Assembly (NCBI RefSeq): GCF_028807635.1
Contig: NZ_JARBAX010000002.1
Coordinates: 434,001-498,000 of the forward strand
Length of the DNA: 64,000 nucleotides
Reading direction: 5' to 3'
Origin: Streptomyces spiramyceticus
GTDB taxonomy: Bacteria > Actinomycetota > Actinomycetes > Streptomycetales > Streptomycetaceae
This document shows positions 27,477 through 36,049 of this stretch, one piece after another. Numbering within the stretch: the stretch's first letter is position 1; the number at the start of each line of letters is the position of its first letter. The translations under genes were made by a program, and so were the position numbers. The notes beneath the pieces were generated by a model. The model was not told the origin of the DNA. It worked only from the letters and a program-made list of their open reading frames with translations, and did not search any database.

Positions 27477-28286
27477 TTATGTGCGGACGCCGGGTTCGAA
27501 GCCTGCGAGCATCTGTTCCAGTTGCTGCTGGTCGGGGCCGACGAAGGGATCCGAGCCGGGCGCCGCGGTAAGGGTGTCGATCATTCGCGGGGCGATACCG
27601 ACGGCCGGCGGCAGATGGGTGCACATGACGGCCTCGGGGTCCATGACCCGCAAGGGTTCGAGGGTGGCGAGGAATCTGCCGACGTCCACGACATGGATCC
27701 AGGGGCTGTCCACCGTGGCCCACAGCAACTGCGCTGCGCGCAGGTCGTCGGCGGCGACGTCACCGGCGTCACCGTCGGCGGCCACTTCTGCACTGGGCAT
27801 GGGGCCGCCGAAGCAGTCGGAGCTGAAGCATGTGCGCGACCGGTCGTCGTAGAAGCCGACGGTGGCCGGGTTGTCGAACAGCGGCGGCCGGAAAGCGCTG
27901 AGCGTACGGTCGCCCACGTCCAGGGTCTGGCCGGGGTTCACCAGGCAGACGCGGTCGAGTGGCAGCGGGCGCTCGGTGGACATGATGCCCGCGCCGAGGA
28001 ACGTGGTCACGACTCGCGCCTTGGGGGCGGCGGCGAGCAGGTCGAACAGGCCGCCGGTGTGGTCGCGGTCCGGGTGCGTGAGCCATATCCAGCGGACGTC
28101 GGCGGGGTCGACGGCCGGGCCGAGCGTGTTCAAGAAGTCCCGGTCGGCGAGGCTGAGGCCGGTGTCGACGACGACTGGCTGCTCGGCATGCAGGACAAAG
28201 GAGTTGACCGGGAGGAAGCCGAGCCCCGGTACTTCGAGACAGTCCCCCAGCACGGTGATGTCGCGTCCGATTTTCTGCATGCTCAT
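27477..28286 (-). CDS. MBL-fold metallo-hydrolase
   Basis: A 269-aa protein with the metallo-beta-lactamase core: VVDTGLSLADRDFL, then the metal motif THPDRDHTGG (HxxxDH: the first His in LTHPD, Asp and His in RDH) and a later His in CTHLPP. The DNA has a good GAGGAGG site just before the ATG at 28286. The arrangement resembles the oxygen-binding diiron/flavodiiron-like and lactonase MBL proteins of actinobacteria; the substrate is unknown. It is divergent from the GT2 gene set. Confidence 0.85.
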   Translation of the reverse strand: MSMQKIGRDITVLGDCLEVPGLGFLPVNSFVLHAEQPVVVDTGLSLADRDFLNTLGPAVDPADVRWIWLTHPDRDHTGGLFDLLAAAPKARVVTTFLGAGIMSTERPLPLDRVCLVNPGQTLDVGDRTLSAFRPPLFDNPATVGFYDDRSRTCFSSDCFGGPMPSAEVAADGDAGDVAADDLRAAQLLWATVDSPWIHVVDVGRFLATLEPLRVMDPEAVMCTHLPPAVGIAPRMIDTLTAAPGSDPFVGPDQQQLEQMLAGFEPGVRT

Positions 28287-28656
28287 GGCTGGCCTCCTCA
28301 GGTCTCCACTCCAGTTTCCTCCTGGCCGGTGCGGGCTGCCTGCCCGGTGAACCAGGCCAATCTCGCGCACTCCGCGTTCGGCGGTGTCTGTCGGCCACGG
28401 CCGCGCCGGGCCGGAGCAAAATGCGGCCCCACAAAAGGGAACCCGGCTGATGCCCGGGGCGCGAATGGCTGGATCAATATGCAGGGCCGGCGTGGTCGGG
28501 TGACATGAATTGGCCGGATCGGGTGGCTGGTGGTCGCTCGTTCTCCCGGGCGGTATTGACTCGCGGCCCCGTCACCGATTCTCTTTGCTCTCTCCGGGGG
28601 CGGGGAATAGGTGAGCGTTGAATCAACGAGATTCGATCGGAGAATGGGGGGCGTTC
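28287..28656. other. 370-bp intergenic promoter region
   Basis: No gene is visible here. The region separates the divergent MBL and GT2 genes. A TTGACT at 28556 on the plus strand is a possible -35 element for the GT2 set, with no convincing -10 at 17-18 bp. GC content falls toward 28600. I see no clear inverted repeat. Confidence 0.4.
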
Positions 28657-29745
28657 ATGAATTTGTTCAAAGGTCATTCCATGCCGGGCAATAAGGCGCC
28701 GGTGATCGTGGCACTGATACCCGCCCACAACGAGGCCCGCCGCATCCGCGCCTCCGTCGCCGCGCTCCACCGCCAGAGACGTGTTCCGGACCGCATCGTC
28801 GTAGTGGCCGACAACTGCACCGACTCGACCGCCGACATCGCCCGGCTGGCGGGCGCGGCCGTCCTGACTTCCGACAACAACCGGCACAAGAAAGCCGGCG
28901 CCCTCAACCAGGCCCTGGACCGGACCCTCCCCGAGCTCGCCGACCACGACTTCGTCCTCGTCCAGGACGCCGACACCATGCTCCGGCCCTCCTTCGTCTC
29001 CAGTGCCGTCGCGGCAATGAGCCGCAAGGTGGGGGCCGTCGGCGGAATCTTCTACGGCGAAAAGGGCGGCGGCCTGCTCGGTGCGCTGCAGCGGGTGGAA
29101 TTCCACCGTTACGCCCGCGAGATCGCCCGCCGTCGCTTCCGGGCCGACGTGCTGACCGGCACCGCGACCCTGTTCCGGGTGACCACCCTCCGCGAGGTCA
29201 AGCAGGCCAGGGCCGACGGCCGGATCGGCGGCGGCGACTCGTACTACTCGCTGGCCTCGCTCACCGAGGACGACGAAATGACCAAGGCCGTACGGACCTT
29301 GGGCTATCTGACGGTCTCGCCGCCCGGCTGCGGCGTGGTCACAGAAGTCATGACGACCGTCCCGAAACTCTGGCACCAGCGGCTCCGCTGGCAGCGCGGC
29401 GCCCTGGAGAACCTGCGCGACTACGGCTGGACCCGGGTCACGGCTCCGTACATCCTCCGCCAGATCTCCATGGGTCTGTCGGTGGTGTTCCTGGCGCTGT
29501 ATCTCATCTTCACCGCATGGATGCTCACCCGGGGGCGGCCGGAATTCTCGCCCTTCTGGATCGCGATCGGCCTCGTCTTCGTCGCGGAAAAGGTCATTAC
29601 GGCCCGCGGCGCCGGCCGGCGAGCCCAGCTGCTCGCGGGGACGCTGGCCGTCGAGCTGGCGTACGACATGTTCCAGCACGCGGTCTACGTGCGCTCCCTG
29701 TGGGACATGGCACGACGCCGCGAGGAGCGGTGGATCGCCACCTGA
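28657..29745 (+). CDS. Family 2 glycosyltransferase (membrane, hyaluronan/cellulose synthase-like)
   Basis: A 362-aa processive-type GT2. The nucleotide-binding start is VIVALIPAHNEARR, the metal-binding acidic motif is VQDADTM (DAD), the catalytic base is in TEDDEMT, and the acceptor motif is QRLRWQRG (QxxRW), placing it with processive sugar polymerases. Two to three membrane spans follow at the C-terminus (about 275-350). I chose ATG 28657 because a GGGGGG ribosome site precedes it; a TTG at 28618 is also open. It heads a three-gene set with a small membrane protein and an NHL protein. Confidence 0.85.
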   Translation: MNLFKGHSMPGNKAPVIVALIPAHNEARRIRASVAALHRQRRVPDRIVVVADNCTDSTADIARLAGAAVLTSDNNRHKKAGALNQALDRTLPELADHDFVLVQDADTMLRPSFVSSAVAAMSRKVGAVGGIFYGEKGGGLLGALQRVEFHRYAREIARRRFRADVLTGTATLFRVTTLREVKQARADGRIGGGDSYYSLASLTEDDEMTKAVRTLGYLTVSPPGCGVVTEVMTTVPKLWHQRLRWQRGALENLRDYGWTRVTAPYILRQISMGLSVVFLALYLIFTAWMLTRGRPEFSPFWIAIGLVFVAEKVITARGAGRRAQLLAGTLAVELAYDMFQHAVYVRSLWDMARRREERWIAT

Positions 29746-29813
29746 GTCACGCCCCCCTTCACCACCCGAGTCACCACCGGGCCATAAACAACCCCTTGGA
29801 AGACAGGAGTTCC

Positions 29814-30161
29814 GTGTACGGAGGAATGCCGATCGCCGGTGTGGTCGGGCTCGGCGGGGCATCGTCGCTCGCGGCCAGACGGTCCGGCTTCGACACGCTC
29901 GCGAACGTCGTCGCGGCGACCACTCTGCTCATGGCCGGAGTCTCCCTGTTCAAAATCATTCCCCGGCGCATGCCCGATATCGCACTCACTGACCCGGGAG
30001 CGTTTCAACGCTCCGCAGGACACGGCACGTTGAACGAACCCCGGCTTTCCCGCGGGACGTTCCGCCGTCGTCACCGAATCCAACGGACACCGAGCAACAG
30101 CGCGCGACCGATGGGCAATTCCGCAATTTCCGATGACAGGAGATTCAGCAATGACCACTAA
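29814..30161 (+). CDS. Small single-span membrane protein, unknown
   Basis: A 115-aa GTG-initiated protein behind a GACAGGAG ribosome site. The N-terminus begins YGGMPIAGVVGLGG. One hydrophobic segment (about residues 30-48, NVVAATTLLMAGVSLFKIIP) is followed by a long basic, Arg-rich tail. It matches no family I know. Its stop lies 11 bp inside the NHL gene, and both genes use the same GACAGGAG site, so they are probably co-translated. It may anchor or present a product of the neighbouring genes (inference). Confidence 0.65.
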   Translation: MYGGMPIAGVVGLGGASSLAARRSGFDTLANVVAATTLLMAGVSLFKIIPRRMPDIALTDPGAFQRSAGHGTLNEPRLSRGTFRRRHRIQRTPSNSARPMGNSAISDDRRFSNDH

Positions 30162-32439
30162 CGGTGCTACTGCCGCTCCCTACCCCGACGGAACAATCGT
30201 CACCGCGGCCGGCAACGGCCAGGCAGGGTACGTCTCCGACGGCAGCCCTGCCGTCGGGACCAAGACCCACTACCCCCACGGCGTCGCGGTCGACGGCGAA
30301 GGCAACCTCTACATCGCCGACCAGCACAACCACCGGGTACGGAAGGTGGCGCCGAACGGGATCATCACCACGGTCGCCGGAACCGGCACGGCGGGCTTCG
30401 TATCGGACGGTGGCCCCGCCGCCGGCACGCCGCTCCACTACCCCAGCGGGGTGGCGGTCGACGCCTCGGGGAACCTGTTCATCGCCGACCACTACAACCA
30501 CCGGGTACGGAAGGTGGCGCCGAACGGGATCATCACCACGGTCGCCGGAACCGGCACCGCAGGGTTCGTCTCCGACGGCGGCCCCGCTGTCGGCGCCCGT
30601 CTTCACTACCCCATCGGCGTGGCGGTCGACGGCTCGGGGAACCTGTTCATCGCCGACCAGCACAACCACCGGATCCGGAAGGTGACCCCCGACGGGATCA
30701 TCACCACAGTGGCAGGCAACGGCCAGGCCGGATTCGTCTCGGACGGTGGCCCCGCCGTCGCCACCAAGCTGTATCACCCGCTCGGCGTCGCGGTGGACGA
30801 GTCAGGAAACCTCTACATCGGCGACTGGAACAACCACCGCATCCGTAAGGTCGATGCCAAGGGCAACATCACCACGGTGGCCGGCAACGGCGTCGCCGGG
30901 TACGTCTCGGACGGCGGCCCCGCCGTCGCCACCCGCGTCTACCACCCCGGCGGCATGGCAGTGGACGCCGCCGGAAGCCTGTACTTCGCCGATCACGCCA
31001 ACCACCGCATCCGGAAGGTCGATGCGAACGGGAACATCACCACGGTCGCCGGCACCGGTGTCGCCGGATACGTCGCCGACGGCGGCCCCGGCGTCGCCAC
31101 TCAGCTCTACTACCCGACAGACGTGGCGGTGGACCCGTCCGGGAACCTGTTCATCGCCGACCGGCACAACCACCGCATCCGGCGGGTGTACGGCGCGGCC
31201 CACGTGCAGCCGCCGAAGCCCCCGATGGCCGACCTCTACGGCGAGATGGTGGCCCCTTCCTCGGTGCCGCGCGGCCAGGAGTTCGACCTCGGCGCCCGCA
31301 TCCGCAACCGAGGCCCGGCCACCGTCGACGGCGGGAACGTCACCGTCGTGATGACGCTGGCCGAGGGCCTGACCGGCGGCCCCGGTACCACCGGCCGCCG
31401 GCTGACCCGTACCTTCACCGGAGCCCAACTCGTCCCGAACGGCGGCTCGCTGGACGGCGTCTTCCGGGTGAGCGCCCCCGACACCACGCCTCCCGGGATG
31501 TACGAATCGACACTGGAGATCCAGTACGGCGGCGATCTCAACCTCAAGGACAACGTCTTCAAGCTGCCCGTCACCGTCGTCGTGCCCGCCCCGGTCGGCG
31601 ACGAGACAGCGCTGACGATCTATCAGGAGACTGTCCCCGAGGCCGCTGCCGGTCAGAGCAGCCGCATCAACCTGCGGCTTCTCTCGCCCACCAGCCAGCC
31701 GGTCAACCCCGGCATCATCATCCAGCGCTTCACCGCGCCGACCGGTTTCGTGTTCAACGGCAGGCCGACGTACGCGTACCACACGGCATCCCACGGGGTG
31801 ATCACCGGCGACCTCGACCACCAGGTCCACGACGGCGGGCGAACGATGATCATCGCGGCCAACCCGCACCTCAACACCACAGCCACCGACACCGGCTCCC
31901 TCATCTACTCCATCCCCCTCCTCGCCCTGCCCGGTGCCACCCCGGGACTGCAGACCGACGGATCGGCCAGCATCGGCAGGCGCACCCCCGTACAGCTCGC
32001 CGCCAAGATCGTCGGGGCTGCCGCCGATTCGGCGCAGGTCATACAGATCCAGCGGGAAAAGGCCACGGTGCGGCCCGGTCAGCAGTGGGTGTATCCGGCG
32101 GTCTTCAAGGTGACCAACACAGGCCGGTCCCGGATCGGCAACCACCCCATCGTCCTCACCGCGCCCGAAGGGATGCGCTTCACCGAAGACCGGCTGGTGA
32201 TGTCCCGGCAGGACGACGACGGCCGCGAGACCGTCAGCCGAGCCGTACGGTCGGCCGACGGGCGGACCCTCACCTGCTCCGCCGTCGCTCTTGAGCTCGA
32301 CCAGGGCAAGTCGGCGTCGATGTACCCCGAGATGGAGGTGGACCGCTCGGCCGCCCCGGGCGAGGTGACGGTCCGCCTCCAGATGGGCAGCCCCGTCTTC
32401 TCGTCGGGCTACGCCACGATCGTCGTCGAACCCCGGTAG
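30151..32439 (+). CDS. NHL-repeat six-bladed beta-propeller protein without signal peptide
   Basis: A 762-aa protein. Six uninterrupted 56-residue NHL repeats occupy residues 15-350, each carrying GVAVD..GNLYIAD and NHR(V/I)RKV. Six blades are enough for one closed propeller. The C-terminal half (about 360-762) looks like two or more Ig-like beta domains (GQEFDLGARIRNRGPATVDG; VYPAVFKVTNTGRSRIGNH), which resemble domains of cell-surface proteins. Yet there is no signal peptide or anchor. The ATG at 30151 follows an AGGAGA site. Coupling to a small membrane protein and a GT2 suggests a role in envelope polysaccharide or surface assembly (inference). Confidence 0.82.
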   Translation: MTTNGATAAPYPDGTIVTAAGNGQAGYVSDGSPAVGTKTHYPHGVAVDGEGNLYIADQHNHRVRKVAPNGIITTVAGTGTAGFVSDGGPAAGTPLHYPSGVAVDASGNLFIADHYNHRVRKVAPNGIITTVAGTGTAGFVSDGGPAVGARLHYPIGVAVDGSGNLFIADQHNHRIRKVTPDGIITTVAGNGQAGFVSDGGPAVATKLYHPLGVAVDESGNLYIGDWNNHRIRKVDAKGNITTVAGNGVAGYVSDGGPAVATRVYHPGGMAVDAAGSLYFADHANHRIRKVDANGNITTVAGTGVAGYVADGGPGVATQLYYPTDVAVDPSGNLFIADRHNHRIRRVYGAAHVQPPKPPMADLYGEMVAPSSVPRGQEFDLGARIRNRGPATVDGGNVTVVMTLAEGLTGGPGTTGRRLTRTFTGAQLVPNGGSLDGVFRVSAPDTTPPGMYESTLEIQYGGDLNLKDNVFKLPVTVVVPAPVGDETALTIYQETVPEAAAGQSSRINLRLLSPTSQPVNPGIIIQRFTAPTGFVFNGRPTYAYHTASHGVITGDLDHQVHDGGRTMIIAANPHLNTTATDTGSLIYSIPLLALPGATPGLQTDGSASIGRRTPVQLAAKIVGAAADSAQVIQIQREKATVRPGQQWVYPAVFKVTNTGRSRIGNHPIVLTAPEGMRFTEDRLVMSRQDDDGRETVSRAVRSADGRTLTCSAVALELDQGKSASMYPEMEVDRSAAPGEVTVRLQMGSPVFSSGYATIVVEPR
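30193..31200 (+). repeat. Six 168-bp tandem repeats encoding the NHL blades
   Basis: Units of 168 bp correspond to 56-aa blades. Units 1-3 are especially alike in DNA; long identical runs begin near 30340 and 30510 (AAGGTGGCGCCGAACGGG in both). That similarity at synonymous sites points to recent duplication or gene conversion. Confidence 0.85.
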
Positions 32440-32569
32440 GAACACCCGGAAATAAATGACTGGCACCGCGTCCCGGGACAGGGCTATGGTTCCCCCGTTC
32501 CGGGACGCGGCTGTGCCGCGATCGGAGCGCACTGTCGGTTCGTTGAAGAAGCAGGAGGTGAGGACATTG

Positions 32570-32644
32570 ATGACTGTCACGGTGACGGGCACTGCCCGCA
32601 TTCAGGAGTTCATCATCGTTTCCACCCCTGTGGTCTCCGGCTGA
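32570..32644 (+). CDS. 24-aa possible upstream ORF before rsgA
   Basis: An ATG with a strong AGGAGGTGAGGAC site upstream opens a 24-codon frame (starting MTVTVTGTARIQEF) that ends 60 bp before rsgA. The ribosome site is the best in this 265-bp gap and better than that of rsgA itself. No homologue is known to me, so it may be a regulatory upstream ORF or a spurious one. Confidence 0.4.
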   Translation: MTVTVTGTARIQEFIIVSTPVVSG

Positions 32645-32704
32645 CACCCACTCAACTTCCGTGCGCAGAGCGCACCGCCGGGGCCACCCTTCGAAGGGTT
32701 CCCC

Positions 32705-33820
32705 TTGTTCAACGCTTCGCTCAACACGTCCCACCACTCCGCTGCCCAGCACACCCTCGCCGCCTACGGCTGGGATGCAGCATGGGAAGCCGAATTCGCT
32801 CCGTACGCCGCACAGGGCCTGCTGCCCGGCCGTGTCGTACGGGTCGACCGGGGCCAGTGCGACGTCGTCACCGCCGACGGCATCGTCCGCGCCGACACCA
32901 CCTACGTAACTCCCCACGATCCACTGCGCGTTGTCTGCACCGGTGACTGGGCGGCCGTCGACCCCGTCGGCGATCCGCAGTTCGTACGGGCGTATCTGCC
33001 GCGCCGTACGGCTTTCGTACGCTCCACCTCCTCCTCCCGGTCCGAGGGGCAGATCCTCGCGGCCAACGTCGACCACGCGATCATCGCGGTGTCCCTCGCA
33101 GTCGAGCTCGACCTCGGGCGCATCGAGCGGTTCCTGGCGCTGGCGTGGGAGTCGGGCGCCCAGCCGTTGGTCGTCCTCACCAAGGCCGACCTGGTGCCGG
33201 ACGCCACCGGGCTCTCGTACCTCGTCGACGACGTGGAGACCACCGCGCCCGGCGTGCAGGTGCTGGCCGTCAGCGCCACGACGGGCGACGGCATCGACGT
33301 ACTCAACGCCGTCGTCTCGGGCGGTACGAGCGTGCTGCTCGGGGTGTCCGGTGCGGGCAAGTCGACCCTTGCCAACGCGCTGCTCGGCGAGGACGTGATG
33401 GATGTGCAGGCCGCCCGTGAAGTCGACGGCAAGGGCCGCCACACCACCACGACGCGCAACCTGCTCGCGCTGCCCGGCGGGGGAGTGCTCATCGATACGC
33501 CCGGACTGCGCGGTGTGGGGCTGTGGGACGCCGAGGCCGGTGTCGGGCAGGTCTTCTCGGAGATCGAGGCGCTGGCCGAAGACTGCCGGTTCCACGACTG
33601 CGCCCACGAGGCGGAGCCGGGCTGCGCGGTCCTCGCCGCCATCGAGGACGGCACACTGCCCCACCGGCGCCTCGACAGCTACCGCAAGCTGCTGCGCGAG
33701 AACCGGCGCATCGTCGCCAAGACCGATGCCCGTCTGCGGCGCGAGATGCTGAAGGACTGGAAGCGCAAGGGCGCGGAGGGGCGCTTCGCGATGGAGGCCA
33801 AGCGCGGCAAGGTGCGCTAG
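32705..33820 (+). CDS. rsgA: Ribosome small-subunit-dependent GTPase A
   Basis: A 371-aa circularly permuted GTPase that helps 30S subunit maturation. An N-terminal OB-fold (VDRGQCDVVTADGIVRA) precedes the GTPase, whose motifs run in the order G4 TKADL, G1 GVSGAGKST, G3 DTPG. The C-terminal zinc knuckle is CRFHDC...HEAEPGC. Start is TTG at 32705, the earliest in-frame codon with a weak GAAGGG site. A hairpin terminator follows. Confidence 0.93.
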   Translation: MFNASLNTSHHSAAQHTLAAYGWDAAWEAEFAPYAAQGLLPGRVVRVDRGQCDVVTADGIVRADTTYVTPHDPLRVVCTGDWAAVDPVGDPQFVRAYLPRRTAFVRSTSSSRSEGQILAANVDHAIIAVSLAVELDLGRIERFLALAWESGAQPLVVLTKADLVPDATGLSYLVDDVETTAPGVQVLAVSATTGDGIDVLNAVVSGGTSVLLGVSGAGKSTLANALLGEDVMDVQAAREVDGKGRHTTTTRNLLALPGGGVLIDTPGLRGVGLWDAEAGVGQVFSEIEALAEDCRFHDCAHEAEPGCAVLAAIEDGTLPHRRLDSYRKLLRENRRIVAKTDARLRREMLKDWKRKGAEGRFAMEAKRGKVR

Positions 33821-33836
33821 CCATCGGGTGTGGTGA

Positions 33837-33867
33837 GTGGGGCAGCGGGACGTTCCCGTTGCCCCAC
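33837..33867 (+). terminator. Hairpin terminator after rsgA
   Basis: GTGGGGCAGCGGGA at 33837-33850 pairs with TCCCGTTGCCCCAC at 33854-33867 (one G-U wobble) around a CGT loop. It lies 16 bp past the rsgA stop. Confidence 0.8.
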
Positions 33868-33939
33868 TGCCGTGTCAGAACTTCTGTGTCCGAAATCCGC
33901 GAGTCCGTCGCCCGCTGCTGTCGCACACTGGGTGACGTG

Positions 33940-35346
33940 ATGGACGAAGAGACCAAGTACGAGGCGGTGACCAGCCGCGACGCGCGCTTCGACGGAGAGT
34001 TCTTCTTCGCCGTCGTGACCACCGGCATCTACTGCCGGCCGAGCTGCCCCGCCGTCACCCCCAAGCGCAAGAACGTCCGCTTCTACCCGACCGCGGCCGC
34101 CGCCCAGGGCAACGGCTTCCGCGCCTGCCGCCGCTGCCGGCCCGACGCCGTACCCGGCTCCGCCGACTGGAACGCGCGCGCCGATGTCGTGGGCCGCGCC
34201 ATGCGGATGATCGGCGACGGAGTCGTCGACCGCGAGGGCGTCCCCGGGCTCGCCGGGCGGCTCGGCTACAGCACGCGGCAGGTGCAGCGGCAGCTCACCG
34301 CCGAGCTGGGCGCCGGGCCCGTCGCGCTCGCCCGCGCGCAGCGCGCGCACACCGCCCGCGTACTGCTCCAGACGACCGGGCTGCCGGTCACGGAGATCGC
34401 ATTCGCGTCCGGCTTCGCGAGCGTGCGGCAGTTCAACGACACGATCCGGCAGATCTACGCCCGCACCCCGAGCGAGCTGCGCGTCGAGTCGGGGACGAAG
34501 ACCGGGACCAAAGACATCGCGGGCAGCAGCGCCGGACCCGCCCTCGCCGCCGGGATTCCGCTGCGGCTCGCCCATCGCGGGGCGTACGCCGCCCGTGAGG
34601 TCTTCGACCTCCTCGCGAGCGAGGCCGTCCCACGCATCGAGGAGGTCGTCGGCGAGCCGGGCGCCCGCACCTACCGGCGCACGCTGCGGATGCCGTACGG
34701 CACGGGCATCGTTGCCGTCGACGAAGCGCCGCACAACGGCTGGCTCGAAGCCCGCATCCACCTCACCGATCTGCGCGACCTCACCACCGCCGTCCAGCGC
34801 CTGCGCAGGCTCTTCGACCTGGACGCCGACCCGTACGCCGTCGACGAACGACTCGCCGCCGACCCGCGCCTGGCACCGCTGGTCGCCGCCCGGCCCGGAC
34901 TGCGCTCGCCGGGCGCCGCCGATCCGGACGAGTTCGCGGTACGGGCGCTGGTGGGGCGGGAAGGCGCCGTACAGCTCATCGAAACGTACGGAAAGGCCCT
35001 GGACCAGCCCTGCGGTGCGCTGACCCACGTCTTCCCCGAGCCGGGCGCCCTCGCCGGGGCCGACGACCCCGCACTGCGGGCCCTCGCGACCGCCCTCGCC
35101 GACGGCGACGTACGCCTGGATCCGGGTGCCGACCGCGACGAGGCGCAACGGGGGCTGCTCGCGCTGCCCGGGATCACCACGAGGACGGCGGGGCTGATCA
35201 GGATGCGGGCGCTCGGTGATCCCGACGTGCTGCCGGACGGGGGACCGGAGGACGGGTTCGGGGGCGGGGCGCAGTCGGACGGGTGGCGGCCCTGGCGTTC
35301 GTACGCCGTACGGCACCTCTGGACGGTCGGTCCGGAACCCGGCTGA
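33940..35346 (+). CDS. Ada-AlkA fusion: methyl-sensing regulator and 3-methyladenine glycosylase
   Basis: A 468-aa DNA alkylation repair protein. The N-terminal Ada zinc domain has cysteines in IYCRPSC and CRRC; the first is the methyl acceptor that turns the protein into an activator. An AraC-type helix-turn-helix follows (about 85-185), then an AlkA N-terminal domain and a HhH DNA glycosylase domain with the LPGITTRTAGLIRMRALGD hairpin and Asp. No separate O6-methylguanine transferase domain is present. Start ATG 33940. Ends 4 bp before the MITE-like element copy B. Confidence 0.93.
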   Translation: MDEETKYEAVTSRDARFDGEFFFAVVTTGIYCRPSCPAVTPKRKNVRFYPTAAAAQGNGFRACRRCRPDAVPGSADWNARADVVGRAMRMIGDGVVDREGVPGLAGRLGYSTRQVQRQLTAELGAGPVALARAQRAHTARVLLQTTGLPVTEIAFASGFASVRQFNDTIRQIYARTPSELRVESGTKTGTKDIAGSSAGPALAAGIPLRLAHRGAYAAREVFDLLASEAVPRIEEVVGEPGARTYRRTLRMPYGTGIVAVDEAPHNGWLEARIHLTDLRDLTTAVQRLRRLFDLDADPYAVDERLAADPRLAPLVAARPGLRSPGAADPDEFAVRALVGREGAVQLIETYGKALDQPCGALTHVFPEPGALAGADDPALRALATALADGDVRLDPGADRDEAQRGLLALPGITTRTAGLIRMRALGDPDVLPDGGPEDGFGGGAQSDGWRPWRSYAVRHLWTVGPEPG

Positions 35347-35350
35347 CGGT

Positions 35351-35577
35351 TAGGGGGTGTCCGGCGGATCATGCCTGGGCCGCGGGGTCTGGCACGCACA
35401 TCTGCGGCGTTGTCGTCAGTCGGCGACTCCCCCAAGTTCTCGACTGCGCTCGAACAGGGGGGACCCCATCGCGTCGCCTCCCTCCTCCGCCTTGCAGCTG
35501 CACGCACCAGACCCCGCTCACCAGAACCAAGAAAGCGCCGCACCCTGAAGCCGGCCTGATCCGCCGGACACCCCCTA
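35351..35577. mobile_element. MITE-like structured repeat, copy B (227 bp), with nested short repeat
   Basis: Perfect 21-bp inverted ends lie at 35351-35371 and 35557-35577, starting TAGGGGGTGTCCGGCGG. The internal stem is GCGGGGTCTGG (35382-35392) with CCAGACCCCGC (35507-35517). It is collinear with copy A except for a 42-bp hairpin repeat at 35426-35467 that replaces the small GGCGTCGCTCCGCGTCGCC hairpin of copy A. It lies between two convergent genes, and the right end supplies the TAG stop of the minus-strand gene. Confidence 0.85.
35426..35467 (+). repeat. Short hairpin repeat (copy 3), nested in MITE copy B
   Basis: This 42-bp relative of the repeats at 13602 and 25165 has a CCCCC..GTTC arm and a GAAC..GGGGGG arm. 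Both arms differ from the other two copies, which have GCTC and GAGC, yet remain complementary. Confidence 0.85.
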
Positions 35578-35940
35578 GTCCAGGCCCCAGCTGTGGATCT
35601 TCTGCGGGTGGATCCGGATGAGCTCCTGGCTGAAGTGCGGCCCGAGCTCGTGCGGGCCCGTCAGCAGCTCGGCCTCGCCCCGGATGTCCACCCCGCGCAC
35701 CGCCCACGGGCGCAGACTCACGATGTCGTCGACCACCAGCGCGACCTTCGGATTCGCCTGGAGGTTGCGCCACTTCTTGGTCGTGCCGAGGGCGTGGCCG
35801 CCGATCAGGACGGTCCCGTCGTCCTGCGGGAAGAAGCCGACCGGATTGGCCTGCGGCCGACCCGTGGGATCGACAGTCGCCATACGCCCCAGGCGCTGCG
35901 TCTTGAGGTACGCGCGCTCGGCATCGCTGAATGCGGTCAT
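35575..35940 (-). CDS. PPOX-class (F420-type) flavin/deazaflavin oxidoreductase
   Basis: A 121-aa split-barrel protein. The opening AERAYLKTQRLGRMATVDPTG and the RPQANPVGFFPQDDGTVLIGG and ALVVDD strands are typical of the small PPOX-family F420- or FMN-binding proteins of actinobacteria. The start ATG at 35940 was chosen; a longer Cys-rich extension is not conserved in this fold. The C-terminal TAG is in the right repeat of the MITE-like element. Substrate unknown. Confidence 0.85.
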   Translation of the reverse strand: MTAFSDAERAYLKTQRLGRMATVDPTGRPQANPVGFFPQDDGTVLIGGHALGTTKKWRNLQANPKVALVVDDIVSLRPWAVRGVDIRGEAELLTGPHELGPHFSQELIRIHPQKIHSWGLD

Positions 35941-36049
35941 GGCGTCAGCCTCACACGCGCACCCCGCCCCGCACATCGGAAACATGTCCTAGGACTTCAG
36001 GACGGCGGGCTTCCGGCGGGCTCCGGGCGGGCTTAGCTGTCGGTGGGCT

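Noticed and set aside
30193..31200. Regular 168-bp repeats considered as a CRISPR-like array
   Set aside because: Repeats are coding, contiguous and without unique spacers; they encode NHL blades.
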